The notes beneath the pieces are model-generated. The model was given only the letters and a program-made list of their open reading frames with translations. It was not told the origin of the DNA and did no database searches. DNA of 5,155 nt from an uncultured Eubacteriales bacterium (GTDB taxonomy: Bacteria; Bacillota; Clostridia; Oscillospirales; RGIG7773), in NCBI GenBank assembly GCA_934541205.1, contig CAKTDK010000133.1, positions 1-5,155 on the forward strand, given 5' to 3'. Within the stretch, counting starts at the first letter, position 1; every line of letters starts with the position of its first letter. The position numbers and the translations under genes are program-made. Positions 1 through 4,608 of the stretch are shown here, piece by piece.

Positions 1-2
1 AT

Positions 3-1013
3 CAGGTTTCGGCAGATCCTAATGTTAAAGTTGAAGATATTTTAAAAGTTGGCGATGAAGTAGAAGTTGTTGTTCTTAGAGTTAATGATGTAGAAGGTAC
101 TGTAATGCTTTCTAAAAAGAAAATTGACGCTCATAAAGGTTGGGAAAATATTGTATCCATCTACGAAAATAAAGAAATCGTAGAAGGTCCAGTTGTTGAA
201 ATAACAAAAGGCGGTCTTATTGTTCTTGTACAGGGCATAAGAGTTTTTGTTCCTAATTCTCAGGCGTCATTGTCAAGAAATGCGGATTTACAGTCTTTAT
301 ATAAAAAAGTTGTATCTCTTAGAATTATTGAAGTTCAGGATGGCAGAAGAAAACGTATTATTGGATCTATCAGAAATGTACTTGCTGAGCAGAAAAAGGA
401 ACTTACTGAAAAATTCTGGAATGAAGTTGAAGTAGGCAAGAAATATACAGGAGTTGTAAAATCGATAGTATCTTATGGAGCTTTTGTAGATCTTGGCGGA
501 GTAGACGGAATGGTTCATATTTCCGAGCTTTCATGGCAGAAAATTAAAAATCCTTCCGAAGTAGTTAAAGAAGGACAGACTATCGAAGTTTATGTAAAAG
601 ATTTGGATAAAGAAAAAGGAAAAGTTTCTTTAGGCTTTAAAAAGGCTGAAGATAATCCTTGGGAAATATTTAAATCAAAATACGGCGTTGAAGATATAGT
701 TGATGCTAAAATCGTAAACTTTATGCCTTTTGGTGCTTTTGCCGAAATAATACCGGGTGTTGACGGACTTATTCATATTTCTCAAATTGCAAATAAGAGA
801 ATTAATACTCCGGCTGATGTTTTAAAGATAGGTGAAGTTGTAAAAGCAAAAATAACCGACATTGACTTTGATAATAATAAAGTTAGTTTGTCGATAAAAG
901 CTTTATTGGAAAAAGAACCTGAAGTTCCTGATACGGTTGACGTAGAGGGAGTAACAATTGAAAAGGCTGAAGTTTCTGAAACATCTGATGCAGAAGAAAA
1001 AATTGAAGAATAA
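3..1013 (+). CDS. rpsA: S1 RNA-binding domain protein (ribosomal protein S1 type), 5' end missing
   Basis: The frame is open from the first bases of the window, so the methionine at 105 is internal and the gene is cut by the window edge. The visible 336 residues hold the tail of one S1 OB-fold repeat (ending at VMLSKKK), then three more: about residues 56-127, 144-214 and 229-303. The last two carry the classic pattern YGAFVDLGGVDGMVHIS and FGAFAEIIPGVDGLIHIS, each ending in a KVSL(G/S) strand. An acidic, disordered-looking tail of about 33 residues closes the protein. S1 repeats bind single-stranded RNA, and four in a row fit the short S1 of Firmicutes, which acts at the ribosome and in mRNA handling. 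In many Clostridia this domain set is fused behind IspH (HMBPP reductase); the missing N-terminus means that fusion can be neither seen nor excluded. Codons are AT-rich, unlike the genes right of the tRNA. Confidence 0.9.
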   Translation, partial: QVSADPNVKVEDILKVGDEVEVVVLRVNDVEGTVMLSKKKIDAHKGWENIVSIYENKEIVEGPVVEITKGGLIVLVQGIRVFVPNSQASLSRNADLQSLYKKVVSLRIIEVQDGRRKRIIGSIRNVLAEQKKELTEKFWNEVEVGKKYTGVVKSIVSYGAFVDLGGVDGMVHISELSWQKIKNPSEVVKEGQTIEVYVKDLDKEKGKVSLGFKKAEDNPWEIFKSKYGVEDIVDAKIVNFMPFGAFAEIIPGVDGLIHISQIANKRINTPADVLKIGEVVKAKITDIDFDNNKVSLSIKALLEKEPEVPDTVDVEGVTIEKAEVSETSDAEEKIEE

Positions 1014-1025
1014 AATTTAATTTTG

Positions 1026-1050
1026 CTGTGCTCCTTTTTAAGGAGCACAG
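1026..1050 (+). terminator. Stem-loop after the S1 gene, probable terminator
   Basis: A perfect 11-bp inverted repeat (CTGTGCTCCTT, 1026-1036, and AAGGAGCACAG, 1040-1050) with a 3-nt loop begins 12 nt after the S1 stop codon. The run after it (TTGAAGTTAAAG) is not a clean T-tract, so termination on this strand may be partial. The stem is strong and in the right place to end the S1 transcript. Confidence 0.65.
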
Positions 1051-1079
1051 TTGAAGTTAAAGTTTAAATAACATATATT
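1051..1079 (+). promoter_or_regulatory. Sigma-A type promoter for tRNA-Leu
   Basis: A -35 box TTGAAG (1051-1056) and a -10 box TATATT (1074-1079) are separated by exactly 17 nt. The predicted start near 1086 lies about 12 nt before the mature tRNA, a normal tRNA leader. It begins directly after the S1 stem-loop, so the tRNA is probably its own transcription unit. Confidence 0.65.
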
Positions 1080-1097
1080 AATATTTATTTTTAAAAT

Positions 1098-1184
1098 GCG
1101 GATATGGCGGAATTGGCAGACGCGCTAGATTCAGGTTCTAGTGAATGCGAGTTCATGCAGGTTCAAGTCCTGTTATCCGCACCA
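1098..1184 (+). tRNA. tRNA-Leu, anticodon CAG
   Basis: A complete 87-nt class II tRNA. The acceptor stem pairs GCGGATA (1098-1104) with TATCCGC (1174-1180), followed by discriminator A and an encoded CCA (1182-1184). The anticodon stem CTAGA/TCTAG (1125-1129 and 1137-1141) closes the 7-nt loop TTCAGGT, with anticodon CAG at 1132-1134, which reads CUG. A long variable arm (GAATGCGAGTTCATG) and a T-arm with GGTTCAAGTCC are present. The long variable arm and G-rich D-loop fit leucine. The 3' end of tRNA-Leu is a common landing site for integrases, and the genes after it are of mobile-element type. Confidence 0.97.
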
Positions 1185-1238
1185 AAGCATGAAAATCCGA
1201 ACCTCATACCAATCGGTGATGGGTTCGGATTTTTGCTT
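1185..1238 (+). terminator. Intrinsic terminator after tRNA-Leu
   Basis: A long stem starts right after the CCA end. AAGCA (1185-1189) pairs with TGCTT (1234-1238), and AAAATCCGAACC (1192-1203) pairs with GGTTCGGATTTT (1222-1233), with a partly paired apical part. The T-rich 3' arm and the following TTTATTTT make this a convincing rho-independent terminator for the tRNA transcript. Confidence 0.8.
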
Positions 1239-1265
1239 TATTTTGACTATCCAAACTTCAATAGC

Positions 1266-1310
1266 AAAAAATAGTATAAGGCACTTCGGGCCAAACTGTC
1301 CCGAAGTGCC
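1266..1310 (-). terminator. Intrinsic terminator of the leftward mobilization operon
   Basis: An 11-bp perfect inverted repeat (GGCACTTCGGG 1280-1290, CCCGAAGTGCC 1300-1310) with a 9-nt loop starts 9 nt after the stop of the 59-residue gene. Read leftward it is followed by TTATACTATTTTTT; the T-run (1266-1271) sits about 8 nt after the stem, a little farther than ideal. It faces the tRNA terminator, so the two units are insulated from each other. Confidence 0.7.
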
Positions 1311-1318
1311 CTAAATCA

Positions 1319-1498
1319 TCATTCGTCTTTAATCTCTTGTTCCCTTTTCCATTCCTCAAATTCCCGCTTACCGTCCTTACTTTCAAAAAATTTCTGTATT
1401 TCAGGGAGCAGGCAGCGGGCAAGGGCTTCTATTTCATGTTCAGGAATACCTGTTCCATAGTCTTTCCGCTTTTTAGCCATATCGTTCAATCCATACAT
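1319..1498 (-). CDS. Small hypothetical protein, last gene of the mobilization operon
   Basis: The reading frame gives 59 residues beginning MYGLNDMAKKRKDYGTGIPE; a start at the second methionine (1480, MAKKRKD) would give 53. Neither ATG has a strong ribosome binding site. The second has GGA 9 nt upstream, and the next upstream codons hold no other start before a TGA. The protein has a basic N-terminus (KKRKD), a predicted helix EHEIEALARCLLPEIQKFF, and a charged C-terminal helix rich in E, K and W. There is no membrane segment and no cysteine pair. It starts 28 nt after the relaxase stop and ends just before the operon terminator, so it is probably co-transcribed. I cannot name the family. 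The codon use and position say it is real; a role in mobilization is inferred from position only. Confidence 0.7.
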   Translation of the reverse strand: MYGLNDMAKKRKDYGTGIPEHEIEALARCLLPEIQKFFESKDGKREFEEWKREQEIKDE

Positions 1499-1526
1499 AT
1501 TTAATTCTAACTTTCATCAGCATTAT

Positions 1527-2483
1527 CTATTTATCAATCCTCCAATTCTGGCTCTGCTGTTTTTGCATAGCCTGTATTTCTTTTCGCAAATCGATAGGGA
1601 TGGAATCCATGAAACGGCGTAATTCCATGACTTCGCTTTGCAGCTTGCCAATCTCAAGCTGTGTTTTGATCTTATTTTCATTTCCGGCCTTTGCTTTTTC
1701 GGCAAGCTGAGCATTTTCCTTTTCCAACAAATCAATGCTTTTCTGGTATTTCCGCAGCTGCCCCTCAAATTTTTCCATTTTGGGAAACCAATTTTTAAGC
1801 ATTTTCAGTACATTGTCACGCTTTTTGCTTGCATTAAGCGGATTGATTCCTGCCAATTCGTTATCAATCAGTGCCGCCTGTCTGGACAGGCTCACACTCT
1901 GCTTAAACAGCCATGTCGGGATATGCTTGCGCCCCGTATCAAAGGCCGATTCACCTCTTGCTAAGTCTGGATATTTTTTAACCATATGAGCGTGAAATTC
2001 ATCTTGCCATTTGGATAACTGCGCACGATTGCCAAGTATATCTTTTGCGGATAATCGCCCATCTTCTGTAATCGGTGTAAAGCATAGATGTAAATGCGGC
2101 GTTTTCTCGTCCATATGTACCACGGCGGAGAAAATATTGTTCTTACCAATCTTTTTATCCATGAAAGCCACTGTCTCTGCGAAAAACGCTTTTATTTCTG
2201 CTTTCTTTCTGTTCTTGAAAAACTCTGGACTGGCAGTAATAAGCGTGTCCACAAACATGGTACTGTCTTTGCGTGTTCTGCACCCTGCCGCCCGGACACG
2301 GGAATTGATTTCCTGTCGGTACCGCTTATTTGGTTTGACAATATGAAAATTCTCTTTGCTCTTGCTTCTATCAATGTCGGGATTGCTGGCGTATTTTTCT
2401 TTGGTACGCTCATGATGTGCTTCCAACGCGCCTGCAGGTCCTGCTTTGTGCTTTGTAAAGCGTAGAATTGCGTATTCTGCCAT
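1527..2483 (-). CDS. MobV-family relaxase (Mob_Pre plasmid mobilization/recombination protein)
   Basis: This 318-residue protein would nick the element's oriT and pilot the strand into a conjugation channel supplied by another element. The N-terminus MAEYAILRFTKHKAG, then HHER (H23-R26), matches motif I of pMV158 MobM, where the histidine is the proposed catalytic residue. Motif III, HMDEKTPHLH (residues 123-132), gives the metal-binding H/D/E/H/H set. The segment LITASPEFF (81-89) is also typical. Residues about 235-315 are charged and coiled-coil-like, as expected for the dimerization part. The length is below the 400 or more of some MobV proteins, but the catalytic domain is complete. The start is fixed by GGAGG three bases before ATG. 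It follows the repA remnant and precedes the 59-residue gene. No transfer-channel genes are visible. Confidence 0.93.
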   Translation of the reverse strand: MAEYAILRFTKHKAGPAGALEAHHERTKEKYASNPDIDRSKSKENFHIVKPNKRYRQEINSRVRAAGCRTRKDSTMFVDTLITASPEFFKNRKKAEIKAFFAETVAFMDKKIGKNNIFSAVVHMDEKTPHLHLCFTPITEDGRLSAKDILGNRAQLSKWQDEFHAHMVKKYPDLARGESAFDTGRKHIPTWLFKQSVSLSRQAALIDNELAGINPLNASKKRDNVLKMLKNWFPKMEKFEGQLRKYQKSIDLLEKENAQLAEKAKAGNENKIKTQLEIGKLQSEVMELRRFMDSIPIDLRKEIQAMQKQQSQNWRIDK

Positions 2484-2501
2484 TTTCCTCCTTTCTCATC
2501 C

Positions 2502-2531
2502 AATCTTATCCCACATATCTTTGATAAGATT
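2502..2531. other. Inverted repeat upstream of the relaxase gene, candidate oriT or leader hairpin
   Basis: AATCTTATC (2502-2510) and GATAAGATT (2523-2531) form a perfect 9-bp inverted repeat around a 12-nt spacer. It begins 19 nt upstream of the relaxase start codon. In pMV158-type plasmids the MobV target oriT contains inverted repeats and lies just upstream of the relaxase gene, so the position fits. I cannot recognise a MobV nick consensus here. The hairpin could instead act in the mRNA leader. Confidence 0.35.
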
Positions 2532-2585
2532 AGAATGGATACGATATAAATCAGTCTTTTTATCTTTATGTTTCTATATATCGTC

Positions 2586-2622
2586 CGGTTTTGGTACTTC
2601 TCAAGGGCGGTTTCCGTACTTC
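2586..2622. repeat. Imperfect 22-bp-period direct repeat
   Basis: CGGTTTTGGTACTTC (2586-2600) and CGGTTTCCGTACTTC (2608-2622) match at 13 of 15 positions with a period of 22 bp. On the minus strand the two copies read EVRKP and EVPKP, but in different frames, because 22 is not a multiple of three. This suggests a former 21-bp coding repeat that gained a base. Confidence 0.6.
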
Positions 2623-2635
2623 ATGGGTACAGTTT

Positions 2636-3031
2636 TCAGCCCTCCGGCACACCGCAACCGGATTTCTTGAAGTCGGTGTTTGGAACCGCTTCATAGGATT
2701 TGGGGTAAATGCGGTTGGGTTTCCCACAGCCCTGTTTCTTGATGTCAATCAACTCCGCATATTGCAGTTCCCGCAGGGTATTGACTGCCTTTTGCCGTCC
2801 GCAGTGAAGAAGCGCAACGACTTCACATATTGGATAGTATAGGTAAATTCGACCGTACTCGTCCGCCCACCCATTCTTGCGGGATAACTCTGTCCGGCGC
2901 AAAATCATGGCATAAAGGATTTTCGCCTCATTGCTCAAAGATTGATATACCGGCGCTTCAAATAGAAAATTAGGTAACTGTGTGAAGCTAACTGCTTTGG
3001 GTTTTTGGTGTATGTGAATATATGCTGTCAT
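2636..3031 (-). CDS. RepA_N-type replication initiator, C-terminally truncated
   Basis: These 131 residues hold the N-terminal initiator domain found in RepA_N proteins of Firmicutes plasmids and integrative elements. The segment FTQLPNFLFEAPVYQSLS (16-33) is followed by NEAKILYAMILRRTELS, the GW.DE.GRIYLYYP stretch (54-67), and a winged-helix part CGRQKAVNTLRELQ (77-90) ending in NRIYPKSY. Such initiators normally continue for another hundred or more residues with a second, DnaD-like domain. Here the frame stops soon after NTDFKKSGCGVPE, and the following DNA looks like its frameshifted continuation. The start is secure: AAGGAGG lies 5 nt before ATG. It may bind the origin as a fragment, but I doubt full initiation activity. 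Its gene sits 152 nt before the relaxase, as in many mobilizable elements. Confidence 0.8.
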   Translation of the reverse strand: MTAYIHIHQKPKAVSFTQLPNFLFEAPVYQSLSNEAKILYAMILRRTELSRKNGWADEYGRIYLYYPICEVVALLHCGRQKAVNTLRELQYAELIDIKKQGCGKPNRIYPKSYEAVPNTDFKKSGCGVPEG

Positions 3032-3071
3032 GTATTCCTCCTTGTAGAAAAGTTAAAGCCATTTTTCGCTG

Positions 3072-3100
3072 GTTAGAGTATAAACACACACGGGTATCAA
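3072..3100 (-). promoter_or_regulatory. Possible promoter for repA-mob
   Basis: Read leftward, TTGATA (3100-3095) and TCTAAC (3077-3072) are 17 nt apart and would start transcription near 3066, about 35 nt before repA. The -10 box matches only four of six consensus positions. An alternative -10, TATACT (3083-3078), has no good -35 box. A solitary TATAAAC heptamer, the same as in the 3711-3900 control region, lies at 3079-3085 inside this site. The 113-nt gap between the upstream gene and repA leaves room for a promoter. Confidence 0.3.
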
Positions 3101-3144
3101 GTTTCATAAATGAAAAGCCTTGATTTGACGGCGTTTTTTTTCGT

Positions 3145-3507
3145 CTATTTTTCTACTCTTGACCTTCGTTTTCGGGCATATGCTGCCTTTTGCTTTCGCT
3201 GGATGATTTTCGCACACGCTTCACAATACTTGGCATTGTTAGAAACGGAGTAAAAGGTTTTGCCGCAGACTGCACAACGTCTTATATCTCGTGGGTGCAT
3301 AATTTCATTGTAAAGCGCCTTGTCCGCCGGAAGGACGGCACTGCGAAACCATTTACAGAGTACGGAATAAGAAATTGTCTGAGGACAGATACATTCCTCG
3401 CCATCGTCCAACGCGATGCAATTGCCGTTATCGTAATTGCAGCATGTTTTCCGTATCAGTGCATTTGCCCGCATTCTTTGCCTCGGTGTCATTTGGGGTA
3501 ACAACAT
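3145..3507 (-). CDS. Cysteine-rich VLP-type zinc-binding protein
   Basis: This 120-residue protein has ten cysteines in two groups. N-terminal: TCCNYDNGNC (C22, C23, C30) and CIC (C39, C41), then SVLCKWFRSAVLP (48-60), which contains the V-L-P segment that names the Cys_rich_VLP family of mobile-element proteins. C-terminal: CAVCGKTF (C78, C81) with CEAC (C95, C98), a zinc-ribbon-like pair of CxxC knuckles, then a very basic tail (RKQKAAYARKRRSR). The family's function is not known to me; metal and nucleic acid binding is inferred from the cysteines and tail. An upstream GTG at 3528 is in frame, but GGAGGGAGG lies between it and the ATG at 3507, so 3507 is the start. It overlaps the upstream HTH gene by 19 nt, which suggests coupled translation. 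Confidence 0.82.
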   Translation of the reverse strand: MLLPQMTPRQRMRANALIRKTCCNYDNGNCIALDDGEECICPQTISYSVLCKWFRSAVLPADKALYNEIMHPRDIRRCAVCGKTFYSVSNNAKYCEACAKIIQRKQKAAYARKRRSRVEK

Positions 3508-3710
3508 GTCCCACCTCCCTCCAGCCACTCAAAAAACAATCGTTTTGATACTTTGATAGATCGCCCGTGCTGGATCAAGGGAAATCCCTCCGAATGGACA
3601 AGCGCATAAGCGCTTACCCGAGAAATCCCCATGATTTGTTGAATGTGTGATATGTTCAAAATCAGCGGCAAATCGTTGTAGTCTGTTATTTTGTCAATAT
3701 GTTTGTCCAT
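3489..3710 (-). CDS. Excisionase-type small helix-turn-helix DNA-binding protein
   Basis: This 73-residue protein is almost entirely one winged-helix domain of the MerR/excisionase (HTH_17) type. It reads LPLILNISHIQQIMGISRVS (14-33, helix-turn-helix), then AYALVHSEGFPLIQHGRSIK (34-53) as the wing, and the closing helix RLFFEWLE. Proteins of this kind act as excisionases, directing an integrase toward excision, or as small regulators; the sequence alone does not decide. An upstream in-frame TTG (3713) is possible, but AGGAGG six bases before the ATG at 3710 makes that ATG the start. It is the first gene of the leftward operon, reads from the control region at 3711-3900, and its end contains the ribosome binding site of the next gene. 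Confidence 0.82.
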   Translation of the reverse strand: MDKHIDKITDYNDLPLILNISHIQQIMGISRVSAYALVHSEGFPLIQHGRSIKVSKRLFFEWLEGGGTCCYPK

Positions 3711-3736
3711 CAAGAACCTCCTTTTTGTAAAAAATA

Positions 3737-3765
3737 TTGACTTTATTTGATTTATGGTTTATAAT
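3737..3765 (+). promoter_or_regulatory. Strong sigma-A promoter for the XRE-hsdM operon
   Basis: TTGACT (3737-3742) and TATAAT (3760-3765) are 17 nt apart, a near-consensus promoter. The predicted start near 3772 gives a leader of about 130 nt before the regulator, which contains the minus-strand -10 region and the 3861-3882 palindrome. A GTTTATA heptamer (3757-3763) overlaps the -10 box, so binding there should block RNA polymerase. Confidence 0.7.
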
Positions 3766-3782
3766 TGAAATAAACTATAAAC
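3757..3782. promoter_or_regulatory. Inverted heptamer pair over the promoters, candidate operator 1
   Basis: GTTTATA (3757-3763) and TATAAAC (3776-3782) face each other across 12 nt. Extended outward to the core, TTTATAATT and AACTATAAA match as an inverted repeat with one mismatch. The site covers the plus-strand -10 box and both predicted transcription starts. The same heptamers recur at 3863-3880. A tandem ATAAACT repeat (3770-3783) overlaps the right half. Confidence 0.5.
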
Positions 3783-3791
3783 TATGATGAT

Positions 3792-3800
3792 ATTATAACA
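3792..3800 (-). promoter_or_regulatory. Extended -10 promoter for the leftward operon
   Basis: Read leftward, the sequence is TGTTATAAT: a perfect TATAAT (3797-3792) with an extended -10 TG (3800-3799). No good -35 box is found at 16-18 nt, which an extended -10 can tolerate. The start would be near 3785, about 75 nt upstream of the excisionase-type gene. It faces the plus-strand promoter, and their transcripts would overlap. Confidence 0.5.
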
Positions 3801-3860
3801 GAAAGTAAATATATTTTCCGTATATCAACCACAAATTAAATCAGTTTATTATATTTATTT

Positions 3861-3882
3861 TGTATAAACTTTTGTTTATACA
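3861..3882. promoter_or_regulatory. Perfect palindrome before the regulator, candidate operator 2
   Basis: TGTATAAAC (3861-3869) and GTTTATACA (3874-3882) form a perfect 9-bp inverted repeat with the spacer TTTT, ending 4 nt before the AGGAGG (3887-3892) of the XRE gene. Its size and symmetry fit a dimeric helix-turn-helix operator. Its centre lies about 102 bp from that of the pair at 3757-3782. As RNA it could also form a weak AU hairpin near the ribosome binding site. Confidence 0.55.
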
Positions 3883-3900
3883 TTATAGGAGGATAATTCC

Positions 3901-4608
3901 ATGTTATACGATGAACAACGAATGGTGCTGACAAAAGAACGGTTGGAAGATTTACGCAAAGAAAAAAAGCTGTCCTTTGAACAGCTTTCTAAGCAATTGG
4001 CAGAGCGCGGCACCATTATCAGCCATACCAATCTGAAAAATTATGAAATTAACGACCCGCTGCATTCCCTATACGGACGGACGCGCAGCATGAGCATTGA
4101 ATATCTTGTGGCTTTTGCGGATTTCTATGATGTGTCCATTGAATATCTGCTGGGGTTCTCCGATTCCCGCAAACGGGAGTATCATGATATTTCCGAGCAG
4201 CTTGGGCTCAGCGATGGTGCGATTGACGAATTGATTCACTGCAAGGAGCGTTCTTGCGGCAAAGAGGATTCTAAAATTTACGCAGAAAAGGACACTGCTG
4301 TTTTGAATGATTTTCTTACCAGCGCCGAATTTGAAGATGCAATGGAAAAAATCAAACAAAGCCTGTTTGCTTATTATATGTATCGTTTGAACAAAAAGGG
4401 CTCAACAGAAACTTTGCGAAAACGCGATGAAGAAAAAATAGAAGAGGCGCGGCAGACCATGAACAGGTACGGCTATTTCCCAGTTGAAAACGATGTGATT
4501 TCATCGGTTCAAATGGAGAATGCCGTCGGCGTAATTAACGCCTATCTGCGACAACTTCCGAAACGGATGTATGAGGAAAATATGACAAAGCGTGAGGAGA
4601 AAAAATAA
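3901..4608 (+). CDS. XRE-family transcriptional regulator upstream of hsdM
   Basis: A 235-residue protein with an N-terminal Cro/CI-type helix-turn-helix (about residues 13-87): RLEDLRKEKKLSFEQLSKQL, ISHTNLKNYE as the recognition part, and the closing YLVAFADFYDVSIEYLLGFSD typical of this family. A polar segment, NDPLHSLYGRTRSM (51-64), separates the recognition helix from the last helices and is longer than in minimal XRE proteins. Residues 88-235 form a helical, charged domain that I do not recognise and that may serve for dimerization or sensing. I see no Ser-Lys protease motif or metalloprotease HExxH. AGGAGG lies eight bases before the ATG; MVL at residue 8 is a possible later start. It is the first gene of the rightward operon, and its stop overlaps the hsdM start by one base. 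Autorepression through the neighbouring palindromes is inferred. Confidence 0.87.
   Translation: MLYDEQRMVLTKERLEDLRKEKKLSFEQLSKQLAERGTIISHTNLKNYEINDPLHSLYGRTRSMSIEYLVAFADFYDVSIEYLLGFSDSRKREYHDISEQLGLSDGAIDELIHCKERSCGKEDSKIYAEKDTAVLNDFLTSAEFEDAMEKIKQSLFAYYMYRLNKKGSTETLRKRDEEKIEEARQTMNRYGYFPVENDVISSVQMENAVGVINAYLRQLPKRMYEENMTKREEKK

Larger units (their letters stand above)
2496..2635 (-). pseudogene. Frameshifted remnant of the repA C-terminal region
   Basis: Past the repA stop codon the sequence still reads like protein, but in other frames. If one base is skipped in the GGAGGG run at about 2640-2645, the frame continues with ENCTHEVRKPPL (to about 2602). If one more base is skipped at 2601, it continues EVPKPDDI, then a TAG (2574-2576), then DKKTDLYRIHSNLIKDMWDK, ending at a TGA (2496-2498) 12 nt before the relaxase start. 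The EVRKP / EVPKP motifs are like the linker repeats I recall after the RepA_N domain in related initiators (memory, not a search). I infer a decayed coding region with two one-base shifts and one stop. Alternatively it is now purely the relaxase leader. Confidence 0.45.

Noticed and set aside
1243..1277. TTGACT followed by TAGTAT on the plus strand after the tRNA terminator
   Set aside because: The 23-nt spacing is too long and no plus-strand gene follows.
1473..1523. 16-codon minus-strand ORF (MLMKVRIKYVWIERYG) between the relaxase and the 59-residue gene
   Set aside because: GGAGG at the end of the relaxase gene is 15 nt away, farther than usual, and the peptide is very short with no recognisable feature; a leader peptide role cannot be supported.
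1638..2465. Several plus-strand frames (1638-1964, 1735-1989, 2011-2346, 2094-2465)
   Set aside because: They are antisense to the relaxase gene, give no domain, and lack good ribosome binding sites.
2566..2748. 60-residue minus-strand frame overlapping the end of repA
   Set aside because: Its first half is just the shifted shadow of repA. Only its last part (ENCTHEVRKPPL...) looks coding, and that is better explained as frameshifted repA sequence than as a separate gene.
3508..3528. GTG start at 3528 extending the Cys-rich protein by seven residues
   Set aside because: The extension encodes the ribosome binding site of the ATG at 3507 and adds non-family residues.
3860..3888. Promoter-like TTGTAT-17-TTATAG just before the XRE gene
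   Set aside because: Transcription would start after the ribosome binding site at 3887-3892, so it could not give a normally translated message; the palindrome explains the sequence better.
4069..4359. Minus-strand frame inside the XRE gene, and a similar one at 4805-5140 inside hsdM
   Set aside because: Both are shadows of well-supported genes; the second is serine/phenylalanine-rich low-complexity translation typical of antisense.
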